Below are positions 58,979-64,000 of a stretch of 64,000 bases of DNA, one piece after another (the first letter of the stretch is position 1; every line of letters begins with the position of its first letter). Under the pieces are notes generated by a model. It was given only the letters and a program-made list of their open reading frames with translations. It had not been told where the DNA came from and did not search any database. The stretch spans positions 129,759,838 to 129,823,837 of the forward strand of contig NC_092859.1 of the NCBI RefSeq assembly GCF_032062135.1, written 5' to 3'. Made by a program: the position numbers and the translations under genes. The DNA comes from Pyxicephalus adspersus (Eukaryota; Chordata; Amphibia; Anura; Pyxicephalidae).

Positions 58979-59273
58979 TTAAAGCAGACCAATCATCACA
59001 CACGGTGGGATCCGGCGATATCCCAGGAGGCTGCAGGTTGCTACTTCTGCGCAAGCCTGATCTCGGCATTTTTTACAGTTTCTAGAAGGTATTTTTTTTT
59101 TATTTTCTGGAAACTGGACCTTAAGCCTGTCCAGTGTGAGATTGGGTAATGTAAGAAAAAGAACCATAAAGATGGTATAAGACAGATAGGTACGGGACTG
59201 ACTCGTGGAGGGATTATTGGCTTTCCACCGGTAAAGGTAAGTATCATTTTTTTTTGATAGGTCCCCCTTTTAA
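58979..59273 (+). mobile_element. TTAA-flanked MITE, copy 6, with splice-donor motif
   Basis: TTAA at 58979-58982 and 59270-59273. The left end 'tttaaagcagaccaatcat' has the family terminus; the body has 'tatcccaggaggctgcaggt' and 'gctacttctgcgcaagcctg'; the right end has 'cggtaaaggtaagtatc', again a consensus donor. Overlapping open frames on both strands are shadows. Confidence 0.8.
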
Positions 59274-59794
59274 ACAAGGCACACATTTTACAAACAGAGG
59301 CAAACTAATTCCACTGAGGCATCAAACCAGAGGCTAATTTATACATTTCTGTATCAAACTCATTCACAAATAAATACCATAAAGAAATCTAAAGTACCTT
59401 AAAATTTGCCTTAATGTTTCATTCTGGTAACTGCATTTGGTTATTACCTGTAATATTAGTATTCAGTGAGACCTATTTGTTACAGCTGTACAGAATTTGA
59501 ATTTAGTAATTAAGGTGATTGTTCACTATATGTAACCAATCAAGTGCTAGTAAAAATGATTTCTTTGCAGTTATTGAATATTTCCTGTAGATAATAATGG
59601 TTTACTTTACTTAAGTAACAGTTTACCACTCATTAGTAATTCAACTCCAGCATGTAAATTGCATTTTGTTTAACCTTCCTGTATTTATTATTTTTAACCC
59701 CTTTTAGATTGAGACAAGTACATTACCCTGCTTATTCTTCATTTATTCTGTGGATCTATGTTGTGGAAACCTCCCATGCTATTTTTTTAAATAG

Positions 59795-59906
59795 TCATCA
59801 GATCATCCGATCACCAGAGGGAGGAGGCCCTGATAAAAGGAAGAAAAGCCCTGCCTCTAGCAGGATTACTACCTCCATACAGACTCACAGTGAAGAACAA
59901 GACATG
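59795..59906 (+). CDS. possible coding exon, unidentified
   Basis: 112 bases, about 50% GC in an AT-rich setting, are preceded by a T-rich AG ('ctatttttttaaatag') and followed by GTAAGT ('gacatggtaagtcag'). The frame is open through it (and from the ATG at 59709), giving a hydrophilic, basic and Ser/Thr-rich peptide: 'HQIIRSPEGGGPDKRKKSP' followed by 'ASSRITTSIQTHSEEQDM'. The first codon would be split across the upstream intron and the last is complete. I do not recognise the protein. It is not part of a repeat identified here. It could be a real exon of an undetermined gene or a chance match. Confidence 0.3.
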
Positions 59907-61439
59907 GTAAGTCAGGACCACGGACAACATTGATGAATAGTCCATTGTCCTCAGCTTACCTTTTCTTGGCACAGTATACACAGCTCATGTGCTTTCTAAA
60001 TAGAACATTAAGTAGATAACCTTAACTTGCATGGGTGAGTTTATAAGGACTTAATAAGTTTAATTATTGAAATTTAATAATATTAAACAGTCATAGCCTA
60101 AAGGGAGCTGTATAGTGTGAATGTTTAACATAAAAGAAGTTTTTGTATATATCAGCTGGAGCTGGTGACGAGGAACCATGACAGGAGCAGGTCTGACAAC
60201 ATTCTTATATCATTTTTATCATTACTTAGATGCAAAGTGGGGAAAGTGAGTAATTTTAATGTCACATTCCTTCCAAGAACCATGGATACATTTTTATTTG
60301 TTTGGTTTTAATGATTTTGTACCTGTTTTGTTGTTAAAAATAATGGAAAAATCCACCTGCCATATATTCTGCTTTAAATTGTCTTAGCGATATTGTGTCC
60401 GCAGTTTTGAAAAAGATTTGTTTTCTTTAGGGACCTATTTCTTATAAAGTCGTTCACACCATGTTGTAATCATGATGTAATCTTTCAATAGTTAATAAAA
60501 ACATTTATCAATGAGGTTAGTACTTAAGGCCCAGGTCATCAGCAATTTCTAAATAGGATATGAAAGGATAAACACGTTATATATTTTCCTTATCATTTTG
60601 TAAGTGATACTTCGTTACTCTTCCCAATGTCCTTTTTTTCATGTGATAAATGATGACAATGTTATAATGGGTATTCATTTGTGAGATTTCACCACACTGC
60701 ATATGTAACCAAAGATATGTGTACATTTAAAATTATTGAATTTGTATTTATTGAACACATATGCAAATAGATTAAGTTAATTATAACTTTTATTTATGTA
60801 GATATAAAGATTTTGATCCTGTCTTAAGAAGCGGGCCCTGATCCGCAAAGCATGTTACACATGTATTTAGAGATAACTTGAATACCTGGTCCATCATACT
60901 ACATTAGGAAATCATTCTTTATTTTCTGAATACAACATCAAATACATATTGGTGATTGTTATCCCTAATGGTAATATTAGGATAATATTAGGTTATACTG
61001 AATTGTAATATGACCCTTACTAATATTTCATAAACTAATAAAAAATGGTCAGGACTACCGGTTTTGTGGTTTTGGACAGAACATTTTTATTGATAAATAT
61101 CTAATAATTTGTGGAATAAATCAGGCATACAACATGGTATGGATAGACTGTATAGAGAGTATAGAAGAAGAAACCTCAAACCTATTTGAGAGGTGCAGAG
61201 TAGGGACACATTTTTGCTTTTGTAAATTATTGGAGAAAGTTGGAGGGACTTGAAAATTAACAGATAATATTGATATGGGCACTTCTATATTCTGCACTGT
61301 TTACCAACAAGATTTATTCTGCTTTAAAGTTTTGTGATGTCTAGGGCAAAATAATATCAGTAACTTAATGAATAAATGAAGAAAACCAAACATTCACAAG
61401 TGTCTTAAGAGCTGACTAAGTAATATACACAGAAATGTC
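59907..61439. other. no gene seen; one repeat-like motif
   Basis: At about 60820-60865 'ttaagaagcgggccctgatc' followed by 'cgcaaagcatgttacac' resembles a single degenerate copy of the core motif of the 17- and 55-kb inverted-repeat elements. The rest is AT-rich. Confidence 0.4.
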
Positions 61440-61660
61440 AGAATACTACATATCTTTGCAAATGTGTCTTCCCGGTAAACATGACATTGTTCTCGCTAAT
61501 TATATGCAAGGCATAAAATTGGTGCTTTCTGTTGGATTTCTATGCATGTCCTCCCGAAAGAATAATGTTTGAACAGCTGCAGATAGCATCAATGAATGGA
61601 GTGTTGATAGGACTGAATAGATGCTTATTTACATTTACTTTTCTCTGCAACATGCAAGGC
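61440..61660. promoter_or_regulatory. candidate conserved non-coding element
   Basis: Repeat-free block: 'gttctcgctaattatatgca', 'gcagatagcatcaatgaatg'. Suggested by texture only. Confidence 0.22.
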
Positions 61661-62219
61661 AAACCACAGTACAGGCAGGCATGTGTATTTTTAAAAAAAT
61701 AAGAACTCTATTATTTTATATTTTTAGCTCACCTACAGCAGGGTAGACATTGCAGATTCAGTAGAAACTTTTATCCATGGCAAAATATTAGTAAGACATT
61801 CTCAATTTTCAAACAATATTATTCCCTCAAAAATAATATTGTATAATAAATACAATGTATGTATGAGTAGATTAGATTCTTCAGAGCCAGTCTCATGCAT
61901 ATTACATATTAATTACTTGTCAGTCAAACCATGAATAAATAAGATAGGAGATTGTTTCATCTACAATATATGAGATGTTTATTACCAAAATGCAATATCC
62001 TATTTTTTAAAAAAAAACAAAAAACAGTACATATCATGACAATATGGCACATTTAAAAAGCTTTCCAGTTATTATGCTGTAAGTAAAGATGATTCAGATA
62101 TGACTAAAAACCTCAAAACACTCAAAAAGATTAAATTGTATTGTTGTAATTATTAGCACATTTTGTGTTCAGACCAAGCATTGGAAAAAGAAATGGAATC
62201 ATTTAAAAAACAGATAAAT
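61661..62219. other. no gene seen
   Basis: AT-rich; nothing recognised. Confidence 0.45.
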
Positions 62220-62838
62220 GTTATGGTCAGGGAAAAATTTCCTCGAACTTCCAAAGATTCTGCGAAATTTCGGTGAACCGAAACCATCAGAAGAGGAAGT
62301 TAAAACAGGAGCCTGCATTCAGCCCTGAGAATCTCCCTGTTTGTGATCCCCGGTGCACTAGAGGTTAATTAACCTCTAGTGCCCTGGAGATCGCACACTC
62401 TTCCTAATGAATGCAGCCACAGCTGCAATCATTGGGAAGATGCCCGGCAAAGGAGAACCTCCTGACATTGTAATATAAGTATCTCTTACAAATAATACAT
62501 TTGTTACAGATACAAATGTATCATTTGTAAGAGATACTTATTTTACAATGTCAGGAGGTTCTACTGTGCTGGGCATCTTCTCAATGATTGCAGCTGTGGC
62601 TGCATTCATTAGGAAGAGTGTGCGATCTCCAGGGCATTGGAGGTTAATTAACCTCTAGTGCCCGGGGATCGCAGAGGATTTCCAGGGCATGCAGCCCTGG
62701 AAATCCTCCTGTTCAGCGAGAGCTCAACCTCTCTATGAATCAGAAGGCCGTTCTCGCTTACATTTTTGGTAAGCGAGAAAGGCCCGATTTGTTGCGAGAT
62801 CAAACGTAATATTCTTGCTCACTCATCCCTAGTTATGG
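62220..62838. mobile_element. foldback hAT-like element with TSD
   Basis: GTTATGG occurs at 62220-62226 and 62832-62838 (the eighth base differs), consistent with an hAT 8-bp TSD. The right end, read inward, is TAGGGATGAGTGAGC; the left end is TCAGGGAAAAAT. Inside, about 62343-62505 and 62515-62673 are reverse complements over some 160 bases with about 90% or better agreement, including 'agaggttaattaacctctag', itself palindromic. Non-coding. Confidence 0.8.
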
Positions 62839-63323
62839 AATTAACCCAAAAATACCACATGGCAACTCTACTGGTTTTTATGACAGTTTGAATTCTTTGA
62901 AGCATGGATTCTTTTTCAGACATATTGCCTAAAGTTTTCTGTCCTGACACTTTATTCCTTGGCCATTTTATGTTTCCAGAATTAAAAGTTATTATTTGTT
63001 TATTTTTTATTTTTTTATGATGACTCTAAGCCAAGATATATTTAATCTAGGCCACATAAAGCGATTAGCATAGAATTACATTTTTCTTTATTCCATGTGT
63101 GTGCACCAAGATCAAGACATGTTTGTTAGCAATGGCAGAGGAAGAAAACCTTCATTATTTTATTAAAATAAATATTGTGGAGCTGTGGAAACACAATATA
63201 CATCAAAGGACGACAACCAAGGTTTGTGGGTTAAGCAGTGCAGCTTATAAATATTTGAAGAATCAAATGGCAGTTAAAGGAACAATTTGGCCATTGTTCA
63301 AAGGCCCTACAAATTTGTGACCC
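62839..63323. other. no gene seen
   Basis: AT-rich. A 73-codon frame at 63099-63320 ('MCTKIKTCLLAMAEEENLHY...') ends at the following MITE and has no recognisable family. Confidence 0.4.
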
Positions 63324-63609
63324 AAGTGCTTCTCAAACTTTTAAAAGAGAACCCCCTGATGTAACATTAAGGTTTTCAGGGAACCCCTATTATAATTAAT
63401 ATATCCACGACTTAACTTTAGGGTGGAAATCAGTAGGAAGTATACCTCTTACATTGCTTGTCATTAGGAAGAATGTCACCCTTACGTATAGCCAAAAAGA
63501 TCATTGATGTCAGTTAAACTGACCTGAGAGTTGCTAACCTGCTGAAGGAACCCCTGACAACCTCTGGAGGAACTTCAGGGTTTCATGGAACCCTGGCTGA
63601 GAAACCCTG
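63324..63609 (+). mobile_element. hAT-like MITE, copy 2
   Basis: Same family and orientation as 53695-53964. Begins 'aagtgcttctcaaac', ends 'ctggctgagaaaccctg', and shares 'ggaagtatacctcttacatt' and 'aacctctggaggaac'. No TSD was recognised. Confidence 0.75.
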
Positions 63610-63914
63610 CCCCAGACAATGAAAATGATCACCATGAAATGATTCAGTATCAAATATTCTTATATCATTTTATCTATTTGTCCACAGTTTCCTATCTCCA
63701 GCATGTTCATTCAAAAACACATTACATTGATTTTTAACTATTTATAAATTTATATATGCTCTTCCTAAAGAGACCAGCAGTACCACACGAGCCAAAACCA
63801 AGTCTGGCAATAGATAGACACATGGTCGTTATATGCTAGTCAAAACAAAGTACAATGTTTACCGGCTACTAGGCTTTGACACAATAGCAGTATCAACAGT
63901 GTATGCCACTGAAA
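63610..63914. other. no gene seen
   Basis: AT-rich; nothing recognised. Confidence 0.4.
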
Positions 63915-64000
63915 TACCGTGTTTCCCCAATTTTAGGACATCCCCATTAAGTAAGCCACCCCCGATTTTTAAAAAAATAATTAAAATAAGACACTCACCC
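63915..64000 (+). mobile_element. TACCGTGTTTCCCC element, cut by the window end
   Basis: Starts 'taccgtgtttccccaatttt', continues 'aagtaagccacccccgattt', parallel to 47463 onward. Only the first 86 bases are in view. Confidence 0.8.

Overview
The window is repeat-rich, AT-rich vertebrate DNA, most likely from a frog. It mixes L1-type LINEs, a DIRS tyrosine-recombinase retrotransposon, hAT, Tigger-like and TTAA-flanked non-autonomous DNA transposons, and long palindromic MITEs. That mixture is typical of anuran genomes; the species cannot be read from the sequence. There are no operons, bacterial genes, CRISPR arrays, rRNA genes or recognisable tRNA genes. No host protein-coding gene can be named, so the window is probably intergenic or intronic. 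Two short stretches with exon-like features are reported at low confidence (59795-59906 on +, 27950-28135 on -).

Layout. 0.5-5.2 kb holds a TTAA-flanked MITE, three copies of a palindromic MITE and one copy of an unclassified repeat. 6.5-11.1 kb is a 5'-complete L1 on the minus strand with a 13-bp target-site duplication (TSD); it is internally deleted and carries a nested MITE in ORF1. 13.6-13.75 kb is a nearly perfect 64-bp-arm hairpin. 17.0-18.3 kb holds a long inverted-repeat element and a Tigger-like MITE. 19.8-25.1 kb has two TTAA MITEs, the unclassified repeat again, microsatellites and a palindromic MITE. 28.1-35.8 kb has a further repeat copy, a palindromic MITE, a 32-bp tandem repeat, a hAT MITE with a perfect 8-bp TSD, a TTAA MITE and a 5'-truncated L1. 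38.7-40.05 kb is a large TTAA element with another transposon nested in it. 44.9-47.25 kb is a decayed DIRS element on the minus strand (partial reverse transcriptase, RNase H, tyrosine recombinase, SGNH hydrolase). 47.5-51.2 kb contains two elements with different termini that share an internal minisatellite, one of them broken by a 385-base assembly gap. 53.7-56.2 kb holds a hAT MITE, an inverted-repeat element and a LINE 3' end. 58.9-64 kb holds a TTAA MITE, a foldback hAT element, a hAT MITE and the start of another transposon.

The remaining third is unique-looking AT-rich DNA. Several blocks in it (about 15.4, 18.6, 41.8, 48.6, 53.1, 57.5 and 61.5 kb) have the composition and clustered homeodomain/POU-like words of conserved non-coding elements; that is a prediction without alignment. 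I found no convincing novel biological system. The most unusual points are the DIRS-linked SGNH hydrolase, a MITE family that repeatedly carries a consensus splice donor, and the minisatellite shared by two transposon families with different ends.
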